A stretch of 64,000 nucleotides of DNA from Odontesthes bonariensis (GCF_027942865.1 NC_134510.1:22685209-22749208); one strand, 5' to 3'. Counted from the first letter of the stretch, positions 40,430-53,508 are shown. Numbers and translations are program-made. Notes: generated by a model from the sequence alone, not told the origin.

Positions 40430-43045
40430 ATGGCCAAAACAGCAACCGGTAAGCATATTGACACTGGTCCTTTCTGAAAGGATGGGTGGATGGATGAATG
40501 GATGGATGGATGGATGGATGGTCTCATGATATGTGCATCTTTTCTGTGTCGGCCCTAAATAGTATACCGGCTGGCGGCCACACTTCTGTCATGGCTCCAT
40601 GCTTAAACGTGATCCTTTTAATCATCAAAACTAAAATTAAATGATTAATCTTGTGATTTAATTTCTCTATCTACCGCGAGGTTATTGTCTCAGAACCCGG
40701 GTCTGTAAATCATCGCATCAACTGACACACGGCATCAGCATCCTCTGTCGTTAGATTACTAAAATGTCTCCTTTATTATGTCTTCATCCCGTGGTTTCAT
40801 TTTATATCGAGAAACAGTGGAAATGCAGACAGCATGGATGGCCACTGGGAGCTTTATTCATCACGCTCCACCTGCGGTTCATGCAACAGCGGCCCCAACA
40901 TGCAGCATAATGCAGACGGACCCCACCCAAGATGCTGAGCTGCCGATCATTAAGCCGAGAGCAAAGCCTACAAGGCTTTATGTCTCTGACTTATGTTTTA
41001 GTTTGCCGTGATTATATCTGCACAGGTGCTGCTGGCCGTTTTAAAACGTTTTTTTTTTTTTTCTTTTCTTTTTTTTTTTTTTTAATGAAACGTGATCAGG
41101 CTGTTTTCTCTTTTATTCATGTATCGTGTCGCGATTTAGTTAGCAAAAAATGCATAATTTGCATTTGCACAAAGAACTACAATTCAAGACAATCATCCAT
41201 TCGAGTTAAAACACTGATATTTACTGTCTTCTTTTGTTAGGTTTTGTATATTAACCAGAATGTATCCTGCGTTCATTAGCTGCGGTAGTAGGCCAAACAT
41301 TCAGGATATTTGTTTTGTGGGTTTGTTTACATAGCTTTAAACATTGCCTTTATGTGAGCATCCCATTTGATCATTTTTAACAGTAAGATGTGCCGAATGG
41401 CTTCATTAGGGCATACAGAGGTGTATTGAAGTAGACAAATGTATGGCAAGATGGGAGCCAGGCCAGCCCTGCAGCAAGGGGGCCGCTTCTCACACTGGCC
41501 TTTGCAGCAGAAGGTTTAGCAGCGCTGACAATCTGTAGCCACCTCTGAAGGAGCCAGGTGGGCACTTTGTCAAAAATGGGAAGGACATGACAAAAAATTG
41601 CAGGCAAGATTCAAGAGACTCCAAAGGAATAGGCGAGAACAAAGTCCAGACCATTACAGTGAAAACACAATAGGAAAGGCAGAACATGGATATTTAAGTG
41701 GGGTTTTTTATTATTGTGTCCCTGCACCGCCAAGGAAATTGAAAAGGTTGACACAGAGACCTGCCTATTTGGCGGCTCGTCTGATTCAGACTGCAAGCGG
41801 GTGCTGGACGAAGCAGTTTTTGTTTCCTAATACAAATGTCTTATTTCAGTACAATTAAAGCAAACATCAGTGGTTGTTTTACTTCTCTCATGAAACTTGG
41901 ATTACCTTTACAGAGCACCTTCATTAGAATGCATAATCAGCAGATTAGGAAGTAGTATAACTTCCATACATTTTTTATTCTTTGAATTGATTATTGATGC
42001 AGTAGTGATCAAATGGTGCATAGTTTATTGAGCAATCTCCCGTTTCCTGACTTTGTACAATTGCGAATATTAGCATGTATGAACTTGTTCCAGTGTTATT
42101 GGTTGAGAGGACACCTTAGTTGGTTACTGTTTTGTCTGTTTCAGACACCTGAATGCGATGTTGTCTTTTTCCCTACAGCATACAAAGAGAAGATGAAGGA
42201 GTTGTCTGTCCTCTCCCTCATCTGCTCCTGCTTTTACCCAGAGACTCGCAACAAGCTTGTATGTGAGTTTGAAGGTATGGATGAGCTCAAGCACTGATTT
42301 TCTTTTATATCATTGCCCCACATGGATGTGGGGCGCCTTGGAAATAAAGGCATTAATAATTAATTGGCTGATTTGTTATTGGACATTGATTTTTTTTATT
42401 TGGTGGCGTCATTATTGCAATTATCTGTTTTACAGACATGGAGGTGAAAGCTATAAACAAGCGGGCCTCGGGACAGGCCTTTGAGGTGATTCTCAAGCCT
42501 CTGTCTCCAGTGTCGGATGTCGCCCACAACCTCCCCTCACCCCCAAAGAGGGATATCTCTTTGGAGGACATTGAGAAGAAACTAGAGGCTGCTGAGGATC
42601 GAAGGAGGGTGAGTGTTTTCTTTGTGTCAAAAGACTTTGAGCGGTTAAAGTTAAAATGATCTGAATGAATAAATGGCTGTGATTATTTTTGTCTGCATGT
42701 TTAGTACCAAGAGGCTCAAGTGCTGAGGGCTTTGGCAGAGAAGCGAGAGCACGAGAGGGACGTGTTGCTAAAGGCCATGGAGGAGAACAGCAACTTCAGC
42801 AAGATGGCCGAAGAGAAGCTCCAGATGAAGATGGAGCAAATCAAGGAGAACCGTGAAGCCCACCTGGCGGCCATGCTTGTGCGCCTGCAGGAGAAGGTGA
42901 GAGCTGCAGAAATCTCGTGCGGTAGCCTGCGTCTGCGGAGGGCATTGTCCTGATGACTAATCATTCTCTACTGTGTTGTGTTCAGGAGAGGCACGCCGCT
43001 GTGGTGCGCAGGAACAAAGAAATGAAGGAAGAGCTGGTAGCATGA
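40430..43045 (+). CDS. stmn2b: stmn2: stathmin-2 (SCG10), neuronal microtubule regulator
   Basis: A neuronal growth-cone phosphoprotein that binds tubulin dimers and promotes microtubule turnover, anchored to Golgi and vesicle membranes. Exons 40430-40448, 42179-42274, 42436-42608, 42705-42896 and 42986-43045 give 179 aa, the length of human STMN2. The N-terminus [20 protein letters not shown] is almost identical to STMN2, with the palmitoylated cysteines Cys22 and Cys24 in ICSCFYPE. The stathmin-like domain starts at [20 protein letters not shown] and runs through the coiled-coil helix ([17 protein letters not shown], then [15 protein letters not shown]) to [22 protein letters not shown] and EQIKENREA favour STMN2 over STMN3 or STMN4. 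The b-paralogue suffix is a guess from linkage to hey1. Confidence 0.92.
40449..42178 (+). other. stmn2 first intron
   Basis: About 1.7 kb. A GGAT repeat (40480-40521) lies 32 bp after the exon 1 donor, and T-rich runs lie at 41050-41084. In human STMN2 the first intron holds a cryptic exon repressed by TDP-43. No GU-rich TDP-43-type cluster was noticed here. Confidence 0.6.
40480..40521. repeat. (GGAT)n microsatellite
   Basis: An imperfect then perfect tetranucleotide run of about ten units just inside stmn2 intron 1. Confidence 0.9.
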
Positions 43046-43322
43046 GCCTCACACAAGTCCAGATTTCTGTGGTCCATCCATGTCCCTCCATCCATCCTCG
43101 CCCTGCCCTCAACCTCTTCGAAACAGACACTCTACCCCGAAGGCCGAGAGGCCCAAGGACCTCACCACCACATCACTGCACACCTTCTCACCAGTACTCA
43201 CGGTTCTCTGTATTATCAGTGATACAAACATCAGTTACACTCTTTTTGAGAAATGAACGGATCAGTTGATTTCAGAGAGAACACAAGAACATGGGTTTTG
43301 TTTGTTTGTAAAAACTTTCCTT

Positions 43323-43425
<103 letters not shown>

Positions 43426-44271
43426 GTGAAGTACATGCAACATTTTTGCTGTACTGCACTGTACATTTTTTGCTTTGTCAGTGATTATCGTTTCTTGAGA
43501 TTTGACTCCACAACCGTTTTCTTGTGAAAGGTCTCAGTGTTGTGAGTTGGCAGGTAGATGGACAATTTGCGGCGTTTCCTGATGATGTCATGATAACGAT
43601 GTTTCTGTGTGTTTTGTGAAAGAATGATAGTTGGCATACCTACACTACAAACTGCATAAGATATGAACGTATCGCATCTTTATCTCCCACATGCACATCT
43701 TCTCATTCTCAACACGCACGCTTGGAACTTAACAATAGGCCAAACCCACAGAGTCATTAAGCGTCCACCTCCTCTGAAACGAGCTTGATATTGAACTTGA
43801 TAGGTGCTTTATTGTTATTAAGAATGTCTTTGCCCAAAGGGAGCAACTGTTTAAACACTTGCATATTCCCACAGCACCATTTTTCAGTAAATCCATTCTT
43901 AGCCAAATAAATAGCTCTGCTACAAACGCAGTATTTGGAGATGAATCTTACAAATTTATGAATGTTACGACACTTTACCCGGTATAACGCATAGTGTCTT
44001 GGACAGTGGAATGTGACGTTGCTCCCATCTTGATATTGATAGTGTGAACATAACGTATGTCTGCGTGGGGGTGTGTGAATGCAGATCTACCTTGAGGCAT
44101 CATTAGCATCTTCTCTCTTTAGGAGATTAGGTAGAGAATGGATGCAGGATGCTTTACATTCAGCACACTGAACTAGTCTCTTTTTAAAATTCAGTATACC
44201 ACTGATATCTGCCTGCATCCTTTGCTGCTTGTGTTTCTCCCTTCATATATTTCTCTGTGAAAGCTTTGCTG

Positions 44272-44277
44272 AATAAA
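44272..44277 (+). terminator. stmn2b: stmn2 poly(A) signal (AATAAA)
   Basis: AATAAA about 1.23 kb after the stop; a second one lies at 44359-44364. A long 3' UTR is normal for stathmin-2. Confidence 0.5.
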
Positions 44278-44369
44278 GGTTTGGGGGTTCTGTGAACATG
44301 GCATGCACCATCTAATACTTTTCTGTGCTTAAACACAAGCGGAATTTTAAAACTGCCAAATAAAAGAAC

Positions 44370-45325
44370 CAGTTATCTACACAACCTGAGACTCACAGTC
44401 TTCCACGGCTTATATGTATGTTATTTTCCAGTCTAATGTTAATTCATTTTATAAACTGCCACGGGTTGTCTCCTTTAGTTAGTTTGATGCAAGTGGGCTG
44501 TTTAACCAGCAGGTGGCAGTGTCAGATTAACTTGGTACACGGAAAACATGCTGGCTCTTTATCTTCTCAAAGCAAGCCAATAGTTCAAAATGGGCCAAAT
44601 TCACATGCACGAAAAAATTTAATTAAAATGACTAAAACTTCTAAATCACTAAAACACTGACTGTGGAACTGATTACGACCTGCCTTTCACTTACTGACAC
44701 TTCACTTCTCAAATGAAGACAGTAAGAATAATTCATTACTAAATCCATGAGTCCTCAGGCAGTAAATTACAGATACAATCACTGTCCCACCTAAGCCCGA
44801 GGTGCAGCAAGTATGGATAAAACTGAGCCATTAAAACAATGAACACTTTAAAACCTGTGGAACAGAAACGGGACCCGGGAGCTGAAGCAGTGATTTATGG
44901 GTCCAGCTGTCTCTGTGTTGTTGTTACTTAATAACTGCTTTCCTCCAATGTCCTCATCCTGTTCACACTATTGTCTCCGTTTCAGACCAACCCAGGCTGG
45001 TGAGGTCAGGGCAACATTGTAAAGGATTTCCTCTGGCTCTTAATGATTTCCTGGGTATTCATAAGGGCAACAATGCTTTTGGATTTGGTTACTTAACCTG
45101 GCACACGGTAAAAGAATTACCTTTCAGTCAATAACCAGGACCTTATTATCTCATGATTAACTTCCACAGGAGTGCAAAAAAAAAAAATGCATCTGCAGAT
45201 TATATAGGAGAGGATATGTTCGTAATCAGCTCGACTCTTTGTAGTGTAAATGTCGAATGAATAGCTCTCTGTTCAACATTTTAAACCTATAACACTTGGA
45301 GCAGCGAATGCAGCTGAAAAAACAC
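44370..45325. other. Tail-to-tail intergenic region, stmn2 to hey1
   Basis: About 1 kb between the convergent 3' ends. It contains a CTCF-like motif at 44506-44521 but no gene or transposon that could be named. Confidence 0.5.
44506..44521 (+). promoter_or_regulatory. CTCF-like motif between stmn2 and hey1
   Basis: CCAGCAGGTGGCAGTG fits the vertebrate CTCF core (CCASYAGRKGGCR) on the plus strand, so it points toward hey1. This is a motif match by eye only. Confidence 0.45.
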
Positions 45326-45363
45326 ATTGATTTATTTCCATGTTTTATGCATTTTCGACTCGA

Positions 45364-45369
45364 TTTATT
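45364..45369 (-). terminator. hey1: hey1 poly(A) signal (AATAAA)
   Basis: Plus-strand tttatt, read AATAAA on the hey1 strand, about 565 nt past the stop; a second copy lies at 45331-45336. The region 45370-45932 is the hey1 3' UTR. Confidence 0.5.
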
Positions 45370-45932
45370 GGTACAAAAATATTACAAATAGATAGACAAA
45401 GGCAAGATTCCAATTCTCAAGTAGTTAGTTATCCAACTGTGCAGCATAAGATGTGCATTTTAATTCCCACTTAATTTTGAAATCACTATAAAGAAGCTGA
45501 TCAAATAAGGCAACTCTACATCATGTTAAATGTAGTCATTTGTGTAAGACAAATGCTTCAATTTCAGTAAATGATCTATGAAGTGTTAACTCTAAATTTG
45601 TGCGTACAGTACATCTATTCATGGCCCATTCATCGCATCATTATATCAGTCCTCAACCTGGAGGCAGTGCAGGCTACCTAAATTAGTTTTTAATTCAATC
45701 AGTAACATAACGAAATCATTTCAAAGTTCTTTCTTGTTAAAAGTAAATGACATGCTGAGAGGAAACTATATCCTCTTGCAACTTCTCCCACTTATTCCTT
45801 AATAAAATAAAATCACTTTTATCTGCTCCCAGTGGTTCATTGCTAAAAAACAGTTAAGCGGGCTGTCCCGCCTAGAGACTGTCTGTGATGCCGGGCACAG
45901 CTCAGCTGTTGCCTTCAGTTCACTGTTTAGCG

Positions 45933-47303
45933 TCAGAAGGCCCCAATCTCCATGCCCCAAGGCCTGTAAGGCTTCGACATGGTGGAGGAGGGACTCACTG
46001 TGCTGACGGCTGTGGGGGAGATGAGAGGGAAAGCGCCAAAAGAGAGGGGGAAGGCCGAAAGCGAGGACAGAGATGAGACGAGCGGTGGCGAAAGCTTGGA
46101 TGTGGGCACAGGCAGAGTGAGGGATAGTGAGCCATTGGAAGACACCCTGAGGGACTCTGTGGGGGGCATGACACTGAGTCTGGATGTCCCAGATGCTTCA
46201 GTGGAGGAGGAGGAGGAAGATGAGGAAGAAACGGAGGAGGAGGAAGAGGGTGGGCTGCTGCCACTTCTGTCCCTCCTGCCCTGAGGGTGCTGTAGAAGGA
46301 GGTGGTGGTGAAGATGGGCAGGGGTAGTCCCGTAGGCAGAGCCCCAGGCTAAGTGTTCCAGTCCAGTGTGCACCTCCCTCTGAGAGGCGAAGTTGCTGAG
46401 GTGGGACACTAAACGTACACGTAGGGAGTCTGTGCTGTCCCGGCCCTCCACAATGCTCAGGTAGCGGGCTGTCTCTGCCAGGCACTCTCTGAAGCCCAGG
46501 TTGCGGTAATCCTTAGCAAGAGCATGAGCCTCAAAGTAGCCTGGTAGGAAAGGAAGCACAAAGTGTCAATAAGCATGTTATTTACGGCATGTTTATGATT
46601 TTAAAACACAAACTCATTCACCTTTCCCACCCGATGCATGGAGCATCTTCAGGTGGTCCACTGTCATTTGCAAAATTTCAGCTTTTTCCAACTTCGCTGA
46701 TCCCTGAGAGAATACAGAAAGAAAATCACCTTAAACAATTGTTCTCATTCAGCACGCAGCTGCAAAGAAAGAAGGAAAAAAAGCATTATGCATGCCTGTG
46801 AGGCAGGAATAAAAGAAAAAACATATGCTACCTGTTTCTCAAAAGCACTTGGCACCAATCTTCTCAGCTCTGACAGACTGTTATTGATCCGGTCACGTCT
46901 CCTTTTCTCAATTATCTGTTGGAAAAAAAAATCATTGAACAGTGAGTGAACATCTGTTGAACAGAAGCACGAAACTTGGGTGCAAATCTCAGACTGCTAC
47001 ATACCCCTCTGCGCCTTTTTCTGGCTTGAACTTGCGTGGTGGTGGAGGGTGACATCGATCCGTGAGAATCGAGATGACTGAAATTTAAAGTAGTCACACA
47101 GTCTTATGATCAAAACACGCATAAAATCAAGCTTGAGTAAAAAAATAAAATAATAAAACCTTAAATGTAGATTAATCATACATCGCTAATAAGAATGAAT
47201 ATCATAAATTGGCATACCCATTTTCGTCACCGCTGTCCTTCTCCACTTCAATGTTATCGTCCAGGTCGCTGTCCGATGAGCTGTAGTTGTGGCTTCGCTT
47301 CAT
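45933..47303 (-). CDS. hey1: hey1: Hes-related bHLH-Orange transcriptional repressor
   Basis: A Notch-target repressor binding E-box/N-box DNA in the nucleus. Exons in transcript order 47218-47303, 47005-47077, 46832-46915, 46622-46703 and 45933-46540 sum to 933 nt, 310 aa. The start [16 protein letters not shown] resembles human HEY1 MKRAHPEYSSSDSELDE. The bHLH spans about 46-103: [20 protein letters not shown] has the Gly that marks Hey proteins where Hes proteins have Pro. Then come [14 protein letters not shown] and [20 protein letters not shown]. The Orange domain (about 115-155) has [18 protein letters not shown]. The C-terminus is KPYRPW (Groucho-type motif) followed by GMEIGAF, where most HEY1/HEY2 proteins have GTE(I/V)GAF. 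EIGAF, the start and linkage to stmn2 favour hey1 over hey2 and heyl. The middle of the last exon is Ser-rich. Confidence 0.94.
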
Positions 47304-47441
47304 TCTGCTTTGCAACGTGCAGCGATGAAGACGCTTCTTTCTGAAAAGCTCCGGCAGCGCACTGACAGCAGACGGGTCCCAGAAACAGTGTGCACATCAG
47401 ACCTGCTTCGGCTGGGATTACTTTCACACCGCGGAGCGGGG

Positions 47442-47450
47442 GGGGCGGGG
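47442..47450. promoter_or_regulatory. hey1: GC box upstream of hey1
   Basis: GGGGCGGGG about 140 bp upstream of the hey1 start codon, inside a G-rich patch. It is a typical Sp-factor site in a proximal promoter. No clear RBPJ site (GTGGGAA/TTCCCAC) was found by eye in the nearest few hundred bases. Confidence 0.4.
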
Positions 47451-49157
47451 TGTCTGGAAATGTGTAGGCGGTGCTTGACAAGATTTTAACCAGTTACAGT
47501 CAATCTGACATGTGAGTGACATGCCCGGCGTTAAAAAAAAAAACTGTTGTGAAGGTGAAATGTTGAAACTGATCCAAGAAATCCTAATGTAAAGTATTTG
47601 ATTAGTGCATTTAAAATGTCCTTTTTGACTTTGGTCTTGTTTTCTGTGGATGCGAGCTCAGATTGGCAGACTTCTCCTGGCCCCAAGTTTTCTAGTTTCC
47701 CTGATGAGGCCCCAGTTCTTGATCAGCAGACCCCATCATAACTAGCAGGAGCCCTCCTCTGCTGTGGCGTTGTGTGAGTTCATGCTCTGAGTGTGTTGTT
47801 CATTGTCTGCTGTCAGCTGTGTGGTTCCACAAAACCACCGATCAGCCGGGAGGCTCCACAAGTCAGTCAGCGTTGCCATGCTCTCTCCCAGGAAACTCCC
47901 TACCCTTCCCCCTGCACACTGCAAGCAGGTCAACTGACTGGCACAGGCGGATCTTCCCAGAGAATCATTCATCCACTGTGGGTGGGGGGAATACCCCTCT
48001 TCCCTCTCTGCAGTGAGAAAAAGAGACAGAAACGTTTGTAAAAGCTCAAGCTACAACAACATTCAAAGTTACTTTAGGCATAAGGGGGAAAACAAAAGGT
48101 GAGCAGGGGTCAAACTAGCCTATATAAAACACAGGCGCTTTCAGCATGTATGCTGCACTGTGTAGCCGGGCCCTTCTGGCATTTTTCTTTAGAGTAGATA
48201 ATTAAGACTCTTATTGACATATGGCCTGCTTTGATTAGTTAAATAAATAGATTTAATTCATTTTTATGTTGTTTAAAACCGTGATGGAACATTACATTAT
48301 ATGAACTCAAAAACTCATGTGCACTTGGTGATTCAACTTTTTCCCCCCAATATTTAGTTTTTATTAATTCTGTTCTACACCACAATACTTTAGAGGCATG
48401 TACTGTGTTGCATCACCACGTTACAGATAGTGTGGTTAACTATGTAAGTACTCTTAAGTACTCTTTCTTTTCTTTTAATTTGGAAGAAGTTTTATAGTGT
48501 TCGGAGTGTTATTCTCAGTTTATTGTTTGCTGCTTTTACCAAAATAAATGATCTTCCATCACCTTGTTGGCAGACATGTTTGGATGAAAGGTCTGGGAAA
48601 TTACTTGAGGTTTGGATACGGTTCCTGCTCTGAGCCCGGCACGTCTGTTAAGGCCATCAGTGGAAGCAAAACTACACCCCCATGACATCCTCCACAACAG
48701 TACCTTGTTGAGAAGCAGCTGTTTCTCTGCTCTGTCCATCAGTTGTTAACTTGGTGTCTTGGGAACTAGGCAAATGCAGATGAGAGCTTGATTCACGGGA
48801 GCAACTGCAGGCCAACACGTTGTGTTCGCAGAATGTCGGAGGGATTTCAGTGGTGACAGATACAATGTGCAAGCCTCAATCAGTTCTGTTGATGCAGTGA
48901 GCGTGGATGAGTCTCCACACTATCACTTGGACCTCCTCTGCTTTCTTTTTTAGCACACTCGCAAAAATTCATTCCTGTCTTCATCCATTTGATGCTTTTC
49001 CACTTTCCCGTCTTGTCAGTTTATAGACCTTAAAGTGTTTGGAATCGGATGAAGCCCACATGGGCTCATGTGATCTCCATCATGTAGGCACAAACCATTC
49101 ACACCTGACTGCCAGGGTCCTCCACATTACTGCTGACATTCCTTTGGCTCATTAAAT

Positions 49158-49158
49158 A

Positions 49159-49205
<47 letters not shown>

Positions 49206-49213
49206 TATATATA
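49158..49213. repeat. (AT)n microsatellite, self-complementary
   Basis: A long ta/at run with one interruption (ataatat), flanked by taattata and ataatta. It can form a cruciform. Confidence 0.93.
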
Positions 49214-50562
49214 ATTATTTTTCTTCCAAAAACCTCGACATTTCACTTAAGGCATCAAAACTTTTTCCTCTGCCTCCCGTCCACTTGTAGTGACAGTGGA
49301 TGTAAACACTGTAAAAGGCCTGAATCTGTTTGAGTGTGTTCTATTTTAGTTCATTTGTGTGTGACTGTCATGGATTATCTTTACATTGGATAACTCCAGC
49401 AGCATGCCAACCTGGCCGTTGCTTGTGGGCTTAACTCTGCACCAATTCAAGAAACTGCTCTCGAACCATGTGCCAGGAAGCTAAAAGGTATAAGCAGGCA
49501 TTTGTTTGAAACTGGCGTGTGCCCAGCTGCCTTCCTCCATCTTCCCTCAGGTTTCCCCGGGTGACTCTTTGTGTGCAAGAGTGCGGCCTGAGTGTGCGCT
49601 GTGGTGTTTGCGTGTGTTTACGTGTGTGTGTGATTGAGGGTGTGTGAGTGTGTTAAGGAGGTGCTGTTTCCCACAACCCTGATCTAATTCCGTGGTAACT
49701 CAATCTCCGTGTGAGCGCTTCCCGGCGAGTGTTCTCCCACCCGTCGACAATCTCTCCCTGGCTGGCTGAGTGTGTCTGACGGAGGCCGGCTCAGTCCCCA
49801 CGGGGCCCCCTCCCCCTCTTGCACCTCCTGCCTCCGTACTACCCAGCCTCCCATCAGGATTGATTTACTGTGTCAACCGTTGTGGCTGTCGGCAGCAGCG
49901 ACGCTCACAGCCGGGCCAGCATCCTGTGTGCACACCATCCCGACATCTCATACCTGCCACTCAACAACTGCTGCAGTGGTGTTCGCATATGTGGGTGTGG
50001 TGAGGAGGGAGGTGATCAGGGAGGCATTTGTACAAGTGAGATAATTTCCTTGATCATGTTTTAACATGATTAATGTTTCAACTTTGCTGCATGTATACCT
50101 GAGGAATGGCATTATGTAAGGTAGAGAAAATGCCACCCATGCTGGTCCTAAATAGACCATCCAACTGGGGGAAATGTCTCCCAGACAGCCTGCGTACAAC
50201 AATGTTATCCTATGGGCCACAGCTTCCTGTCTGTCCCTTCTCGCTCCAGTCAGCACCCAGGCGCTATATTGGGCAGGGACCACACCAGGCCTGAGACCCA
50301 TTCCCACCTTCTGACCGTAATACACCCGCCTTCTCATTCTTTACTTTCCTGCCTTTGTTGGCATCTACTCTACTTGTGCTTTTTGGATAGGTAAAGCCAA
50401 GGAGGATATGTTGACTTCCTTGTTTCTTTGTTTAGCCAAAGGTTTGTTTCTTTTTTCTTTTTTTTTTTCCACAGGCAGCTTCTCAGGTCATCACACTGAC
50501 ACCAGCATCTTAGTGCCAGCTGCCCGTTATAGGAGACAAATACAAAGCATGAACAGCATTTA

Positions 50563-50593
<31 letters not shown>

Positions 50594-51573
50594 ACAATAA
50601 AGGTGCAAACATCTTTTTGTGCGCAAGGTTTACCAGTACGCTGCCCATTACCAGTTAACTTATGCAAGTTCACAATAGTGGGAAGGCAGATCACAAGACT
50701 GGTTCCCAAATAAGCGCAACAGGAGACAGCACGTGATGTCCTCTCAGAGAAAGGAGGACCATAGAGCAAACTACTTTTAAGGCCACACATTGTGCTGCCA
50801 CAGGAAAAACATTGTTTGCATATCAATGGAGTGTGTGTAAGAGTGTGTTTTTGTATGTGTGTGTTAGGGGATTTCAGGCTTTAATTGAAATGTATCCCCT
50901 GGTTTAACATCACATAGAGAATATCACAGGCGCTGACCATGTGAGTCATTTGTCAAGCTGTAGAGGATGATGTAGAACGTGTGTGCACGAGGTCGTTCAC
51001 GGCGTGACCAATTACTACCAGTTTCAGAACAAGTCTGGCCGAATGCTGCGAGTAACTCTTTATAATTTCTCCAACAACGAGGCCCAAATTATTTTGTGTG
51101 TGTGTCTGTGCAGTTGTCTTATTTGCATGTGCCATTTTGAAAGAAAATTAGAATTAGTAACGAGTATAACCACTAGTATTTTTAGACAGAGTAAAGAAAC
51201 TAAAAGCGCCAATTTATGCTACCACAAGTTTGTAAAAAAAAAATTCTGTCTTTTGAGAGTCGGCATCTTTCCCAGTGGATGCTCTGTGTCAGCTGTCTGC
51301 TGTGCAGTAAAGTACTGCTTTCCCAAGCTCTGACCTGTGGGAAAATCTGTTGTGGCCAGTAATTGATTCCGCCCTGCCAGCCCCATTACTCTCCACTGCA
51401 GTCAAACTGCCAGTGATCTGCAGAAAGCCTGTTAGCACAGCCCCTTTACTCTTTCCTTCTCTCTCCACACTCACACAAACATGCACCAGATTCCCAGCAA
51501 GGCCTAATGTTAGTTTCATCATTATTTTTTCTCTGCAGATTTTCTCCTATGTTATTTTCCCCCTGTTTATAAC

Positions 51574-52330
51574 ACAACCCCAATACCAAAAAAAGCTGGG
51601 ACGCCGTGTTAAATGTAAATAAAAACAGAAAATGTAATGATTTGCAAATCTTATAAACCAATTATTAAATTTACGATCAAAAACAGAAAACATCAAATGC
51701 TGAAAGTGAGACATTTTATTATTTCATGAAAATTGTTGGTTAATTTTTTTTAAATCGACGGCAGCAAAAGTTGGGACGGGGCAATAAAAGGCTGAAACAG
51801 GAAGAATTGATTAAATGAAACAGTTGGACGAACGTGTTATAACTAATCAGGGTAATTTTCAACAGGTCAGTCACATAGTTTGGTACAAGAAGAGCATCTT
51901 CAGGAGGCAGAGTCTCTCAGAACAGCACAGCTTCATGGTAGTAGAGTCTGGGTGCTGCCTGTAGTTCAAATCTATCACCAAGATTTGGCACGTCTTTAAT
52001 TCAAAATATGACAGGGAAGACCCAGAATGGTTGTGCTGCTAAAATCATATAGCAGATAAAAATGGCATAACATTCTGCTCCCAAAGGTCCAGCCTCTGGT
52101 CTCCTCAGTTCCCAGCTGTATAAAGACTGTTGTTAAGAGATAAGGCAAAGCAACACAATGGTAAACGACGCCCAGCATTTCTTGACATCGCCATCAAATT
52201 TGAGATGAGCTATTATCTTTGTTCTGTTGTGACAAATGAAATGTTTGGTTTGTGATATTTGCAAATGATTGCATTCTGTTTTTACTTACATTTTACACAG
52301 CGTATGAATCTTTTTGGAATTTAGTTTTTT
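51574..52330. mobile_element. Internally deleted Tc1/mariner-like element
   Basis: The left end, acaaccccaataccaaaaaa, continues into gctgggacgccgtgttaaat. The right end read in reverse (ttccaaaaagattcatacg, then ctgtgtaaaatgtaagtaaa) is its inverted copy, and both ends go on into a shared gaaa/gaatgcaatgatttgcaaat-like segment: terminal inverted repeats of about 80 bp. The inside keeps ctcctcagttcccag and gttgttaagagataaggc, resembling the end of the Tc1-like transposase gene of teleost elements with these ends. At about 757 bp it lacks most of the gene. It is non-autonomous. Confidence 0.7.
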
Positions 52331-52759
52331 TTTTGCGTGTCATCATGTTGTCCAAGTGATTGCATAGAGACTGTGCACCATTTCCTTTTGGTTTTAGCAG
52401 CCTGTGTTAAAAATCACATTGTTACACACAATCTATATGTCATTTGAAGTTACTGAGAATTTGAATTGTTGTAAGGTTCGAGAGCATACGACAGGGAGAC
52501 GGTTAATAATATTTATGTACTGCATTGAAAAGAATGAATGTGTTGAGAGCAGCACGGAAAATCTCCCTGCGTGTGCAACCCCTCCCTCAAAGTTAGTCAT
52601 GAAATATTAAGTGCAGTCATCTGCTGAGATGGTTGAGTTGCTTGTCACTGCCTAACATGTACCACATGTCTAAATAAAAGTAAGCACTCCCCCTTCCAAT
52701 TAATCTTCAATTAGCTGCTCTGTGCCTTTGCATCTGTGTTCCTCAGTCTTGTACCAGCA

Positions 52760-52796
52760 GGTGTGTGTGTGTGCGTGTGTGTGTGTGTGTGTGTAT
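52760..52796. repeat. (GT)n microsatellite
   Basis: GT run with one GC interruption in the hey1-fabp interval. Confidence 0.93.
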
Positions 52797-53300
52797 TGTC
52801 AGGCTACAGTGAGAGGACAAAAGCATGTTTTCTCACACATTGTATACTGACATGATGACTGTAACTTCTGCTCAAACTGTTCCCATGGCAACACTTTGAA
52901 CCCAGCCTATTTTAAGCTTTAGTAGAATAAGAGACATAGAAAATAATCACTCCTTGTGAGATGCAGACAGACATGAGTGGCCTCCAGCCGAGTGATTTAT
53001 CAGGGATTCTCATGACTCTGGCAGGCTTTATATAACTACCAGCTGAGGGATGCACTTTCCCATATTGTACGGGGTCAGGAGGCCACCCTCAAAGCACTGT
53101 GGCAGTTGTTTTTCACACAAGAATTCCTTCCCACTGTCTGGTGATCTAAGAGAGCATAAAAGAGGAGTGCAGAACTGTACACTATGCATCACTTTAGCTC
53201 CTGGTGAACCCTCCACCCACTGCACTCTGCACCCAGTGATTGTACCCGATGAACAGCTCTTTCCCTGCATTGGCAGAACAAGCCGCTTCTCTGTGAGAAG

Positions 53301-53323
53301 CCCCCCCCCCCCCCCCCCCCCCC
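53301..53323. repeat. 23-nt C homopolymer (G run on the minus strand)
   Basis: Twenty-three consecutive C, followed within 50 nt by further C-rich text. It is G-quadruplex- and i-motif-prone and hard to sequence, so the exact length is uncertain. Confidence 0.9.
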
Positions 53324-53475
53324 GACTCTCCCCCTCTAGCCCCGCTGTCGGTGTGCTGCAAACCAGAAGCCAGGGGCGCAGGGAGCGTGTGGGATGAAGG
53401 GATGAGAGGGAAGATCAAAGCAGAAAGCATGAAAAAGCTCAAAGCACACAAGCAAGAGGCACCTCCCTGACCTCT

Positions 53476-53508
53476 ACACGCACGCACACACACACACACA
53501 CACACACA
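53476..53508. repeat. (CA)n microsatellite
   Basis: CACG units passing into pure CA, 150 bp after the C homopolymer. Confidence 0.93.
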
